From the NCBI GenBank assembly GCA_018435605.1, contig JAHDNF010000002.1:450538-514537 (forward strand): a stretch of 64,000 nt of DNA, in the 5' to 3' direction. Below, piece by piece: positions 36,607-45,052 of the stretch (its first letter is position 1; each line of letters starts with the position of its first letter). The DNA comes from a bacterium. Lineage in GTDB: Bacteria > Auribacterota > Auribacteria > Auribacterales > Auribacteraceae. The translations under genes and the position numbers were made by a program. Under the pieces are notes generated by a model, which was not told the DNA's origin, made no database searches, and saw only the letters and a list, made by a program, of their open reading frames with translations.

Positions 36607-37734
36607 TTAAGGTATCTTGAAATAATCGCGAATAATATCCACAATCCGATAAGCGGAATTGCCGTCTCCGTATGGATTTATCGCCCGCGCCATCTGTAAA
36701 TAGGCTTCTTTGTTATCCATAAGCCGTTTTACCTCGCCAAAAATATTGCGCGGATGCGTGCCTACAATACGAACCGTTCCAGCTTCCACCGCTTCAGGGC
36801 GTTCGGTTACTTCACGCATAACAAGCACAGGAATACCGAGGCTCGGCGCTTCTTCCTGTATGCCGCCGGAATCGGTCAAAATAATATGCGCGTGTTTCAT
36901 AAGATGCACAAACCGGAAATAATCCAGAGGTTGCGTAAGCACGACGTTAGGTAACCCTTCAAGTATTTCATGAACGGGTTGTTGCACATTAGGATTCAGG
37001 TGCACCGGATATACAATTTTCCAGTCGGGGTACGTTTCGGAAATCATTTTCAGACCCTGACATATATTTCTGAACGGTTCGCCGAAACTCTCGCGTCGAT
37101 GGGCTGTAACGAGTATAAATTTTTTCGGAGTTACCTGCAATGAATCCAAAAGTCGTTTTTCGTTAATATCTTCATGATCGAGAATATAAAGCAGAGCATC
37201 TATAACTGTATTTCCGGTAACAAATATTTTTCTCGCCGGTATTTTTTCGTTCAACAAATGTGTTTCAGCTGTTTTGGTCGGAGCAAAATGCAGTTCGGCT
37301 AAAGGACCTGTAAGCCGTCTGTTGATTTCTTCAGGGAATGGGTCGTAATTATTATATGTACGAAGCCCTGCCTCAACGTGCCCGAAAGGTATACGCTCAT
37401 AGAACGCCATGAGCGCCGCAGAAAAAACGGTTGTCGTATCACCCTGGGCTAACAGCATATCAGGGCGGTCTTTTTTAATCAGTTCATGAATACCGCCGAT
37501 CGCTTTTTGCGTAACTTCGGTAAGCGTCTGATTTTTTGCCATAATATTCAAATCGTATTTAGGCGTAATGCGAAATACTTCAAGCACCTGATCTAGCATC
37601 TCGCGATGCTGTGCAGTTACAACTGGAATAACAGAAAAAAAATCCGGATGTTTTTCCAGTTCGCGAATTACCGGAGCGAGCTTTATCGCTTCCGGACGAG
37701 TTCCTATTATAGGCATTATCTTTTTAGGAAGCAT
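36607..37734 (-). CDS. wecB: UDP-N-acetylglucosamine 2-epimerase (non-hydrolysing)
   Basis: WecB converts UDP-GlcNAc to UDP-ManNAc, for capsule, teichoic or enterobacterial-type polysaccharides. The 375-residue length is normal. Motifs GTRPEAIKLAPV at the N-terminus, FGHVEAGLRT and DSGGIQEEAPSLG at the C-terminal half mark the GT-B fold of this family. AGGAGA lies about 11 bases before the ATG. A downstream ManNAc dehydrogenase (wecC) is not in the window. It lies beside an SMR-like gene on the same strand. Confidence 0.94.
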   Translation of the reverse strand: MLPKKIMPIIGTRPEAIKLAPVIRELEKHPDFFSVIPVVTAQHREMLDQVLEVFRITPKYDLNIMAKNQTLTEVTQKAIGGIHELIKKDRPDMLLAQGDTTTVFSAALMAFYERIPFGHVEAGLRTYNNYDPFPEEINRRLTGPLAELHFAPTKTAETHLLNEKIPARKIFVTGNTVIDALLYILDHEDINEKRLLDSLQVTPKKFILVTAHRRESFGEPFRNICQGLKMISETYPDWKIVYPVHLNPNVQQPVHEILEGLPNVVLTQPLDYFRFVHLMKHAHIILTDSGGIQEEAPSLGIPVLVMREVTERPEAVEAGTVRIVGTHPRNIFGEVKRLMDNKEAYLQMARAINPYGDGNSAYRIVDIIRDYFKIP

Positions 37735-37758
37735 ATCTCGAAAATCTCCTTTCGCGGA

Positions 37759-38112
37759 TTACCGCGCGACAAACCATACTCCGAGTATTATAAGTATAAA
37801 CCCTACGGTTTGTATCATTGTGATGGTCTCTTTTAAAAAAAGCCATGAGATTAATATGACTATCATATATCCGAGGCTGGTCATAATCGGATACGCAATG
37901 CTTAAGTTTAATTTAGATAGAATATACGCATACGCACCCAACGCAAGGACAAACAGAAATATTCCGCCGATAATTGCGGGATTGAGTAACACACGTTTGA
38001 CCAAAGCAAAAATTGAGGACGGCATCTCAAACTTCGTCATCCCGATTTTGATAAATATGTTTGCGCAGGCATTACAGATAATGGCGAATAATAGAATAAG
38101 ATAATTTTTCAT
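37759..38112 (-). CDS. SMR/EamA-like small membrane transporter
   Basis: The 117-residue protein has four membrane helices, with the SMR/EamA-like pattern NACANIFIKIGM in helix 1 and YPIMTSLGYMIVIL in helix 3. It is like EmrE or ArnE/F half-transporters, which move cations or undecaprenyl-linked sugars; next to wecB, a polysaccharide-related flippase role is possible but unproven. The start is at 38112 with GGAGC five bases upstream. The long N-terminal extension in frame has no hydrophobic or coding character and was dropped. Confidence 0.8.
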   Translation of the reverse strand: MKNYLILLFAIICNACANIFIKIGMTKFEMPSSIFALVKRVLLNPAIIGGIFLFVLALGAYAYILSKLNLSIAYPIMTSLGYMIVILISWLFLKETITMIQTVGFILIILGVWFVAR

Positions 38113-38161
38113 ATCGCTCCAACGGCCGTTTTGTTGTGTCCCAGTAAGTTCAAATTTGGTA

Positions 38162-38190
38162 ATTATCAAATGTTTGTAGGATTTCGTCAA
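38162..38190 (-). promoter_or_regulatory. sigma70-type promoter of the SMR-like/wecB unit
   Basis: Reading the minus strand, TTGACG (38190-38185) and GATAAT (38167-38162) are separated by exactly 17 bases. The SMR-like ATG is about 50 bases downstream, a good fit. Confidence 0.6.
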
Positions 38191-38454
38191 CTTTTTTTTG
38201 CCGGAGTATTTTTCAATATTAACAACATTAAAGGAATATGCCTGCTTATTACAGAGTGTGTTTAATAGCGTATCATATATAATAAGTAGGTTATCAATAT
38301 GACATAAAAACAAAGAATATACGGGATGTAAAAATTGCTAAAAAACACAATAAACACAATAAAGAATCTAATGCGGAACAAAAGAAAATCCGATTACTAT
38401 AAATAAGATACACACCAGCAAATCAAAACCGTTTAACGAAAAAGGAGTTTAGTC
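38191..38454. other. intergenic remainder (38113-38454), promoter-rich
   Basis: The 342-base gap between divergent genes contains the promoter above and, on the plus strand, a TATAAT in CATATATAATAAG near 38275. A good -35 is not seen for the latter. It probably serves the 51-aa gene. No further gene is visible. Confidence 0.35.
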
Positions 38455-38610
38455 TTGAAACGCATGAAACCTTCTTCATCCAATGAATATGTCGCGGAAT
38501 ATATTGGTTCTGTACACGGTGAAACGATTAAAAGGATTTTTATGCAGGAAGACAAGGAATCTGTTGATATTAAACAGAAGAAAAGCAAAATGTTCCCGCA
38601 TAAAAAATAA
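38455..38610 (+). CDS. 51-aa basic small protein, TTG start
   Basis: This frame runs from a TTG at 38455 to TAA at 38610. AAGGAG lies 7 bases before the TTG, which is good evidence for a real start. The product is basic with a lysine-rich tail (KQKKSKMFPHKK) and no membrane segment. I do not recognise it. It lies next to and convergent with rpsI, which ends 6 bases downstream. It may be a small regulatory or ribosome-associated protein, but this is a guess. Confidence 0.55.
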   Translation: MKRMKPSSSNEYVAEYIGSVHGETIKRIFMQEDKESVDIKQKKSKMFPHKK

Positions 38611-38615
38611 GAATT

Positions 38616-39011
38616 TTAACGTTTACTGAACTGGAATCGTTTGCGCGCGCCGGGCTGACCGTATTTTTTACGTTCTTTCATTCTTGAGTCGCGGGTAAAC
38701 ATGTCTTCCGATTTAAGAATGGATTTAAAATCTTCATTGTATTGAACAAGAGCGCGAGCCAAAGCATGACGCATAGCGCCGGCTTGACCGCTGACCCCGC
38801 CGCCTTTGACAGTAGCTTTCACAGAGATTTTTCGCGTCGTCTGAGTAGCTTCAAGCGGCGACATTAGTATTGATTGCAGTAACGGCCTGTTGAAATATTC
38901 GGAATAATTTTTGCCGTTTACTTCGATCGATCCTTTGCCGGACCAAATCCATACACGGGCTACAGCTGTTTTCCGTTTACCAGTCGCGTAATATCTAACT
39001 TCACCAGTCAC
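38616..39011 (-). CDS. rpsI: 30S ribosomal protein S9
   Basis: S9 is a ribosomal small-subunit protein whose C-terminal Lys-Arg contacts P-site tRNA. The 131-residue product has YYATGKRKTAVARVW at the start, SGQAGAMRHALARAL, and the C-terminal RKRFQFSKR. The start is GTG, with GGAGGA about 10 bases before it. The gene follows rplM on the same strand, the usual pair. Confidence 0.97.
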   Translation of the reverse strand: MTGEVRYYATGKRKTAVARVWIWSGKGSIEVNGKNYSEYFNRPLLQSILMSPLEATQTTRKISVKATVKGGGVSGQAGAMRHALARALVQYNEDFKSILKSEDMFTRDSRMKERKKYGQPGARKRFQFSKR

Positions 39012-39042
39012 CTTAACTAATCCTCCAAATCCCTGTTTCGTA

Positions 39043-39471
39043 TTATACCGTTATTTGTTCCGGTTTCTGAGCGACATGATCATGCTCGGGACCGGCAAAT
39101 ACCTTGAGTTTTTTTATCATCGCTTTACCGAGCTTGGTTTTAGGAACCATGCCTGCGATAGCATGCTGTACAATGTATTCCGGTTTTTTAACCTTCATCT
39201 GCTTATACGATTCTATTTTCAAACCGTCCGGATACCCTGAAAAACGTTGATACTCCATAGTATCCGCCTTCTTTCCGGTTACCCGTACTTTTTCGGCGTT
39301 TATGATAATAATATAGTCTCCGGTATCCATTGACGGAGTATACATCGGTTTATGTTTACCGCGGAGTATATCCGCCGCCTTGGTAGCCAACCGCCCAAGT
39401 ATCTGGTCGGTAGCGTCAATCAAATACCATTTACGTTCTATATCCGTTGGTTTCGCTGTATACGTCTTCAT
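39043..39471 (-). CDS. rplM: 50S ribosomal protein L13
   Basis: L13 is an early-assembly large-subunit protein. The 142 residues carry RKWYLIDATDQILGRLAT near the start and the family block HAIAGMVPKTKLGKAMIKKLKVF. AAGGTGAG precedes the ATG. rpsI follows after 31 bases. Confidence 0.97.
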   Translation of the reverse strand: MKTYTAKPTDIERKWYLIDATDQILGRLATKAADILRGKHKPMYTPSMDTGDYIIIINAEKVRVTGKKADTMEYQRFSGYPDGLKIESYKQMKVKKPEYIVQHAIAGMVPKTKLGKAMIKKLKVFAGPEHDHVAQKPEQITV

Positions 39472-39520
39472 TACTCACCTTCCCAAAAAAAATCCTCGTC
39501 AATTTCAGTTATGGGGCGCA

Positions 39521-39550
39521 ACTATATCATGCGCGACGATAGCGCGTCAA
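39521..39550 (-). promoter_or_regulatory. promoter of rplM-rpsI
   Basis: On the minus strand, TTGACG (39550-39545) and TATAGT (39526-39521) are 18 bases apart, ending about 50 bases before the rplM ATG. This is the best promoter candidate for the ribosomal protein pair. Confidence 0.5.
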
Positions 39551-39819
39551 TAAAAAAATACACGCTTTCCGCCGTTTTTCTTAAAATTGCGTTTTGAAAA
39601 TTTATTATTATAATGATAATGCTATTTAGTCGGACATAAAGCACAATATGCCTGTTTCCGAAAGCATCAATACTATACATAAAACGACCGGATATTACAA
39701 TATTTTTTTACCGTAATTTATATAAAAATTTATATAAAAATTCTCGCCAATATTTTTGTGATATAATAAAGCCGAACCAAGACGCAGTTTTTAGATAAAA
39801 CTGCGTGTCATACATCCAA
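39551..39819. other. rest of the 39472-39819 intergenic gap, AT-rich
   Basis: This stretch is very AT-rich, with no gene. A perfect 12-bp tandem repeat AATTTATATAAA lies at 39715-39726 and 39727-39738. A plus-strand TATAAT lies at 39762-39767 without a matching -35. A hairpin ends the region and is listed separately. Confidence 0.4.
39782..39806 (-). terminator. hairpin after the zinc-ribbon gene
   Basis: The arms ACGCAGTTTT and AAAACTGCGT form a perfect 10-bp stem with a 5-base loop. It lies 14 bases past the stop of the minus-strand zinc-ribbon gene. No long T run follows on that strand, so termination is plausible but not certain. Confidence 0.4.
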
Positions 39820-40011
39820 TTAAAAAAACCATTTCAGCAGAAACAAAATGGTGATTATAGCGATGATGGATATGACAAGCCCGCCTTTTTTATTCGCAAT
39901 GAAACTCAATGGGCCTACGGAAATATCGAGCATACTTCCGCAGAAAAAACACCGCAGATTATCTTCAGGCACTTCAGAGCCACATTTTGGACATCGGACT
40001 ATTTTAGACAT
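39820..40011 (-). CDS. zinc-ribbon single-pass membrane protein
   Basis: The 63-residue protein starts with a zinc ribbon, CPKCGSEVPEDNLRCFFCG (two CxxC knuckles at about 8-11 and 21-24), and ends with a single membrane helix (about 42-62). Such short proteins are common membrane-bound hypothetical proteins. An AGGAAA site supports the ATG. It lies about 150 bases downstream of the PFK gene on the same strand. Confidence 0.75.
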   Translation of the reverse strand: MSKIVRCPKCGSEVPEDNLRCFFCGSMLDISVGPLSFIANKKGGLVISIIAIITILFLLKWFF

Positions 40012-40162
40012 AATAATTTCCTGTAAAGTGAAGCTCCGTAAGATACTTTCATATCTTACCTCGGATTCGAAATATTCTATATCGCGCCCAGCATAGATAC
40101 TTACAGCCGCATAAATAGTGTATCAATTAATATCCGTGCGAACCCTTTGATTGACTAAACGT

Positions 40163-41530
40163 CTAAACAGGCAAATACTGACGCGGGCGGTTTACCATAT
40201 TGTGCGGCTGGCCTGTAGCTCCTAGAACGGAAAGCCAAAAACTGCTTTCGGGGTTGATCTTTTTGGTATTGTTCACGACCGCTGACACCGGCAGATGCAC
40301 AAAAACATTATTTCGCCATGCCACAAGCATTCCTGTCCGGCCGGACATCCCAGCGTGAACGGCGTATTGACCGAGTTGACTGCAGAACAACGCATCGCCC
40401 GGAGTTGGAGGTATACTGCGTATTATGTAGCTGGGATCGATATACTTAACTGTTCCGCCAAGGTTATTTTTTCTTAAAAATTTTTCTATTTCATTACGTA
40501 AAAACATACCTATATCGGAAGGACGTTTATTTCCCGACTCGTCTTTTTCGCCGGATTCAGTGAGGTACTCCTGACCAGCTCCCTCGGCAACAACAATTAC
40601 CGCGTGTTGCCGTCTTTCAAGCCGCTTTCGCAGATCTTCCAAAAAACCTTTAGGGCCGTACAGATCGAAAGGAACTTCGGGGACAAGCACATAGTTTACA
40701 TCGCTGAGCGCCAGCGCGGCATATCCTGCGATAAATCCGGAATGTCTGCCCATCAACTTAACCAGACCGATTCCGTTGTAATGGCTCTGAGCTTCGGAAT
40801 GGGCGCAGATAATAGACTCCGCGGCCTTGGAAAAAGCGGTCTCGAACCCGAATGTTTTTTCGACCAGATGAATATCGTTGTCTATGGTTTTTGGAATACC
40901 GATGACCGAGATCGGCAGGTTTCTGCGCTGTATTTCCTTGAATATATCGTAATTACCGCGCTGTGTGCCGTCGCCGCCGATACTGAACAACACGTCGATT
41001 TTATTCTTTACCAGTTCGTCAACCATAACAGTTACATCCTGATTACCCCTTGAAGTACCGAGAAACGTACCTCCGAAATTAGATAGTGTCCTAATCTCGT
41101 CAGGATGAAGGGGCATAAGCTCGTATCCTGAAGCAGGGTTCAATCCGGCAAACCCGTATCTCACGCCCAAAATCCGTTTTACGTGGTAGCTGTAGTACAG
41201 TTCGGAAACAACTGCCCGCACTACGTTGTTCAGTCCCGGACTCAATCCGCCGCAGGTAACTATTGCGCAGGAAGTGTGTTCAGGGTCGAAAAAAATACGT
41301 TCCCGCGGGCCTGCGACTTCTATGGTTTCGTTGATGTATTTCGTTACATCGTCTCCACGCAGAGAATATTTCAGTTCGTAATCGAGAACCTCTTGGGGAT
41401 AGTATATATTGAAACGTATCCGCCGGTCATCGGATACATAATTGCATACAGCATCGCCGTCAATAGAAGACAGCTTAAGCGGCGACAAAAATTTCGGTTC
41501 GCCCAATTTTGGTATATCGAATATCCTCAT
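40163..41530 (-). CDS. 6-phosphofructokinase, ATP-type of the plant/trypanosome clade
   Basis: PFK phosphorylates fructose-6-phosphate to fructose-1,6-bisphosphate. The 455 residues include GGLSPGL (94-100), GGDGTQ (185-190), PKTIDND (213-219) and MGRHSG (260-265). Gly at the GGDG position is the ATP-using state; PPi enzymes have GGDD there. The Lys in PKTIDND instead resembles plant and trypanosome ATP-PFKs and PPi-PFKs. Substrate use should thus be tested. The start is at 41530, with GGAGGT 6 bases upstream; it overlaps the BatE stop by one base (TGATG), so it is coupled to the Bat operon. Confidence 0.92.
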   Translation of the reverse strand: MRIFDIPKLGEPKFLSPLKLSSIDGDAVCNYVSDDRRIRFNIYYPQEVLDYELKYSLRGDDVTKYINETIEVAGPRERIFFDPEHTSCAIVTCGGLSPGLNNVVRAVVSELYYSYHVKRILGVRYGFAGLNPASGYELMPLHPDEIRTLSNFGGTFLGTSRGNQDVTVMVDELVKNKIDVLFSIGGDGTQRGNYDIFKEIQRRNLPISVIGIPKTIDNDIHLVEKTFGFETAFSKAAESIICAHSEAQSHYNGIGLVKLMGRHSGFIAGYAALALSDVNYVLVPEVPFDLYGPKGFLEDLRKRLERRQHAVIVVAEGAGQEYLTESGEKDESGNKRPSDIGMFLRNEIEKFLRKNNLGGTVKYIDPSYIIRSIPPTPGDALFCSQLGQYAVHAGMSGRTGMLVAWRNNVFVHLPVSAVVNNTKKINPESSFWLSVLGATGQPHNMVNRPRQYLPV

Positions 41531-42309
41531 CAAATGACCTCCATATCTTTCCGGTTTACCCATCCGGATTTATCGTCCCCGATTGTGATCAGCATCCAGT
41601 TGCCACGTTGTTGCCGGATAATAACTTTCGTACCTGCATGCAGGTAAAAAGCGATCTTATCCTGTTCGGTGTTTCCCCAGCGAACCGGAACTTCGTCAGG
41701 CATGGTTACGGCGTATACAGGTTGATTTTCAATATAAACCTTATATATAAATACAGAGCCTGACCAAACAAAAATAACAGCGGTACACACTAGTATACCG
41801 GTAATCACATGCCTAAACGGCGTACGTAATAATAACAAAGCCCATAACAGCATGCCCAGCAAGTATAATCCAATCAAAAGATAAGCCAGTTCGGTTCGAT
41901 TAAACAGCGAACCTGCCCAATAGTATATTTTAAAGGCCAAAGACGGTGTAGGCAGTTCGATTTTATCTTCAAGGTTGTTTTTTAAAAACGCAAGGTTTCC
42001 GGCAAGGTCTGTGTTGCGCGGCATGAACCGCAAAGCACGTTCATACATCAACCGAGCTTTTGCCGCAGATCCAAGTTTAAAGTACGCATTGCCGAGATTA
42101 TAATATACAGGCCCTGAAACAGCGCCGTCGTTGAGTATCTTCTCGAAATATGCCGCGCTCTGCGCAAAATGCCCCGACTCATACAGAGAAACACCTCTTT
42201 CGAACCAATCGCCAAACGATGTGGTATCCGCGGTGTCCGTAGCGCCGGCGTGAATGGAATACACAAACAAGTTGCATATCACAAAACAGAGTTTGATAAA
42301 TTTCACCAT
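41530..42309 (-). CDS. batE: BatE-like TPR and SH3-domain membrane protein
   Basis: The 259-residue protein has a signal peptide (about 1-23), TPR repeats (about 30-105), two membrane helices (about 135-190) and a bacterial SH3-type domain at the C-terminus (about 195-255). This order matches BatE of Bacteroides-type Bat (aerotolerance) loci. TPR and SH3 parts probably mediate binding to partners in the periplasm. The start overlaps the BatD stop by 7 bases. Confidence 0.8.
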   Translation of the reverse strand: MVKFIKLCFVICNLFVYSIHAGATDTADTTSFGDWFERGVSLYESGHFAQSAAYFEKILNDGAVSGPVYYNLGNAYFKLGSAAKARLMYERALRFMPRNTDLAGNLAFLKNNLEDKIELPTPSLAFKIYYWAGSLFNRTELAYLLIGLYLLGMLLWALLLLRTPFRHVITGILVCTAVIFVWSGSVFIYKVYIENQPVYAVTMPDEVPVRWGNTEQDKIAFYLHAGTKVIIRQQRGNWMLITIGDDKSGWVNRKDMEVI

Positions 42310-44192
42310 TTTATTTTCTCCAGTTGCGCTATCAAATCGTTGACTTCCTGAAAATCATCGTTCATTTTATGTTTAGACTGATTGGACTCCGGCACGAACC
42401 GCGCCATATCGGCAGATTGATACAAGGCCTCCAGCCGCTTTATAATCTGAACATCTATACGTCTGCCAACCAGTAAATCTTTTACAGAATTGCAAGTCAA
42501 GCCGGCTGAAGGTATATTGAGTTTACCGCCTATATACTCGTTTAATGCGTGCACAAGATCGGAATAGAACCCGTTTATATTGTTTTTCTGCATGGATTTT
42601 TTAGCCGTTTTCAGTATGGCAAGAGTTTTTCGACGGGCATGCACCTTTCTGCGGAATGCATTGTCCTCGGTAAGGCGTCTGCGTCTTTTCATCTGGAAAG
42701 CAAGCAGAAAGTTAAATATAACCGGCGCAATAAATAGTAAGATATACCACCATCTTGTATAAACATATCCGCCGCCGTTTATAAGTGTTCCGTAAGAATA
42801 CATGACATGTCCCGGCAGATCGCGGTATATAATCTTTACTTCTTTTTTGCCTCCTGTTTCATCATCGCCGCCAATTATTACCGAATGTTGCGATTCAGGC
42901 GCCGGATTCACTGTAATCGGGATCGGTTCGGATTTAAGCATATTGTACTTTCCGGAGGACGGATCGAAATAATGAAAGATAAACGGAGGTATTTGTGATA
43001 CACGGTGGCTGGTGGGTATCAATACCGATTCGAATGTGGTTTTGCCGGTTACTCCGCGGGCTGAGACAGACACCTCGCTTTTAGCGTCTTCTGTAAATCT
43101 CCTGAAATCGGATGTATCTGACAACACAGGTTCAATCATGCCTTCTATATTTCCTGCTCCGGACACAGCTACGGAGACGGTGACTGGTTCTCCGACATTA
43201 ACCGTTTGCGCAGATGCGTTTACCTGCATTGTATAAACTCCCACAGACACATTATCGGGAAACCCAGCCGGTTTTGGCGGCAATGCCATCACGGTTAAAG
43301 AAAGCGGTTTGGAGCGGACAACGCGACGCTCAACAATAGGCCTGCGAGACGAAAAAAAACCGCCGAACCCAAAATCATCAAACGGATCCTGTCTGCGCTG
43401 GTAACCCTTAATAATATCGCAACGAAGCACTATAGGATCGAGAATTATTGTGCCGGTCGAAGCTGGTATCAATATTTTTTTAAGAGTCAGCACGACATAT
43501 TGTACACCGTTGTACAGTTCGTTAGTTTTCGTAAAATAGTCTATCCCTTGCCGGTTGTTGTACTGAATCTGCTCGTAGCTAATACGCGGGTCTTTTTCTT
43601 CAATGTCCTTGACGATAACATTTTTCAATGCCGGCAAAAAAGGAATGTCAAGCGCATAGGATTCTATGCTCTGTGAAAAACGCCATTTTATTTCAAGCAC
43701 AACCGGTTCTTCTATGTAACAAGTAGTTTTGCTAAGCGATACATCTATATATACGTCGCGTTCGTCGTCAGCCGCTTCATTGGAAACAGTTACCCTGATA
43801 GGCTGAGTACGGTACTGGTTGCGGTCGGCGGTTACAGACACGGACGGTATGGTAAAAGTACCCGTGTTGGTCGGAATAAGCTCGAATTGATAAATGACCG
43901 ACGCTTCGTTTTTGACCACCTGCTGTTTACCGTTGACGATTACGGATACCTGAGACGATTCCCTAACCTGTTCGCCGCGATATAACACCTTAAAACCTTC
44001 TATCGCCGGCAATTCAGGCATCTTTTCAGGACGGAACCCATGGGCAGTGATGGTAACAATCAGGCTTTCCTGCATTGTTATGGTGTTTTTCTGAACAGAC
44101 GCGACAAGTTTCTTCTCTTGCTGAGCGCTCGCCGGATGACAGGCAAATAACGCCGTAATTATTGATAGGAATAGTACATATAATTTTGTCAC
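42303..44192 (-). CDS. batD: BatD-like membrane protein
   Basis: The 629-residue protein has a signal peptide, several Ig-like beta domains (about 25-470), one membrane helix (about 483-503) and a helical cytoplasmic tail. The tail contains FYSDLVHALNEYI, the C-terminal BatD/DUF4381-type motif. BatD belongs to the Bat locus for envelope or oxygen tolerance. The start is GTG at 44192 (its GTGA overlaps the BatC stop); a TTG one codon earlier is also possible. GGAGAGGTAGAG lies just upstream. It is flanked by BatC and BatE. Confidence 0.85.
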   Translation of the reverse strand: MTKLYVLFLSIITALFACHPASAQQEKKLVASVQKNTITMQESLIVTITAHGFRPEKMPELPAIEGFKVLYRGEQVRESSQVSVIVNGKQQVVKNEASVIYQFELIPTNTGTFTIPSVSVTADRNQYRTQPIRVTVSNEAADDERDVYIDVSLSKTTCYIEEPVVLEIKWRFSQSIESYALDIPFLPALKNVIVKDIEEKDPRISYEQIQYNNRQGIDYFTKTNELYNGVQYVVLTLKKILIPASTGTIILDPIVLRCDIIKGYQRRQDPFDDFGFGGFFSSRRPIVERRVVRSKPLSLTVMALPPKPAGFPDNVSVGVYTMQVNASAQTVNVGEPVTVSVAVSGAGNIEGMIEPVLSDTSDFRRFTEDAKSEVSVSARGVTGKTTFESVLIPTSHRVSQIPPFIFHYFDPSSGKYNMLKSEPIPITVNPAPESQHSVIIGGDDETGGKKEVKIIYRDLPGHVMYSYGTLINGGGYVYTRWWYILLFIAPVIFNFLLAFQMKRRRRLTEDNAFRRKVHARRKTLAILKTAKKSMQKNNINGFYSDLVHALNEYIGGKLNIPSAGLTCNSVKDLLVGRRIDVQIIKRLEALYQSADMARFVPESNQSKHKMNDDFQEVNDLIAQLEKIKW

Positions 44193-45052
44193 CAATTTTT
44201 CTCTACCTCTCCAAGATATCCTTTTTGCGGCTGGCGTGTCGTCTTTCGTTTATCCGCGTCAGGAAGTTTATCGAGCAGTCGTCCCGCTTCCTGTTCTGAA
44301 AGCTCCTGAGCTTCTTTTTTATCTTCCTTACCGCCCTTCTGCTGTTTATCTTTATCAGGATCAGCCTTAAAAGCGCTGTCGCTCTGCTTGTCAGTATCAT
44401 CGCTTTCTTTGTCTTGTTGTCCTTCCTGTCCTTGTTGTGCTTCCTTCCCTTCCTGCTGTTCCTGCTCATTCTGTCCTTGTTGTCCCTGCTGGGTTTGTTG
44501 TTCCTGCTGTTCGCCTTCCCCCTGTTGTCCCTGTTGATTTTGCTGTTGTTCCTGCTGTTCTTTGATTTTATCGAGCAGACGCTTTATTTCCTGTTGCACG
44601 AATTCGATATTATATTTTGTATCCGGATCATCCGGTTGCTGATTTAGGGCGGATTTAAAGTACTCCACAGCTTCGCGCATAAGATTGATGGACTCGTCTA
44701 ATTTGCCTGTGGTTTCCGTCTGTAAAGCCTTTTGGTAAAAAGTATTGCCGATGTTATAGTTGGTACGGGCACGCAGGCTCTGATCGGCATTCAGTACGGC
44801 TTTCTCATAATGTTCCAGAGCTTCGTCAAACCTCTGCTGTTTGTAGAGTGTGTTTCCTATATTGAAATCCAGTATCGGTTCTCCCGGATGTTCTACTTGA
44901 ATGTCCATATATTTTTGCAGGGCCTCGTCGTATAATTGCTGGTCATAAAGCATGTTGGCGTCTTTGACAGCAATTCTAGCCGGCTGTGCCTGCACGTATC
45001 CTGCTATAAACAATCCGGCGGTTACAGATACGAATACTGTCTTACATTTCAT
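44189..45052 (-). CDS. batC: BatC-like TPR protein with Gln/Glu-rich tail
   Basis: The 287-residue product has a signal peptide (to about 22), TPR repeats (about 25-160) and a low-complexity Gln/Glu/Gly tract (about 165-245). A charged Lys/Asp tail follows. It matches BatC-like proteins of Bat operons. The start at 45052 is chosen because the signal follows directly and AAAGG lies about 10 bases before it; a longer in-frame start would overlap far into BatB. Confidence 0.82.
   Translation of the reverse strand: MKCKTVFVSVTAGLFIAGYVQAQPARIAVKDANMLYDQQLYDEALQKYMDIQVEHPGEPILDFNIGNTLYKQQRFDEALEHYEKAVLNADQSLRARTNYNIGNTFYQKALQTETTGKLDESINLMREAVEYFKSALNQQPDDPDTKYNIEFVQQEIKRLLDKIKEQQEQQQNQQGQQGEGEQQEQQTQQGQQGQNEQEQQEGKEAQQGQEGQQDKESDDTDKQSDSAFKADPDKDKQQKGGKEDKKEAQELSEQEAGRLLDKLPDADKRKTTRQPQKGYLGEVEKNW

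Noticed and set aside
39715-39738. 12-bp tandem repeat considered as the start of a CRISPR or iteron array
   Set aside because: Only two copies and no spacers; it is short AT-rich DNA in a promoter-rich gap.
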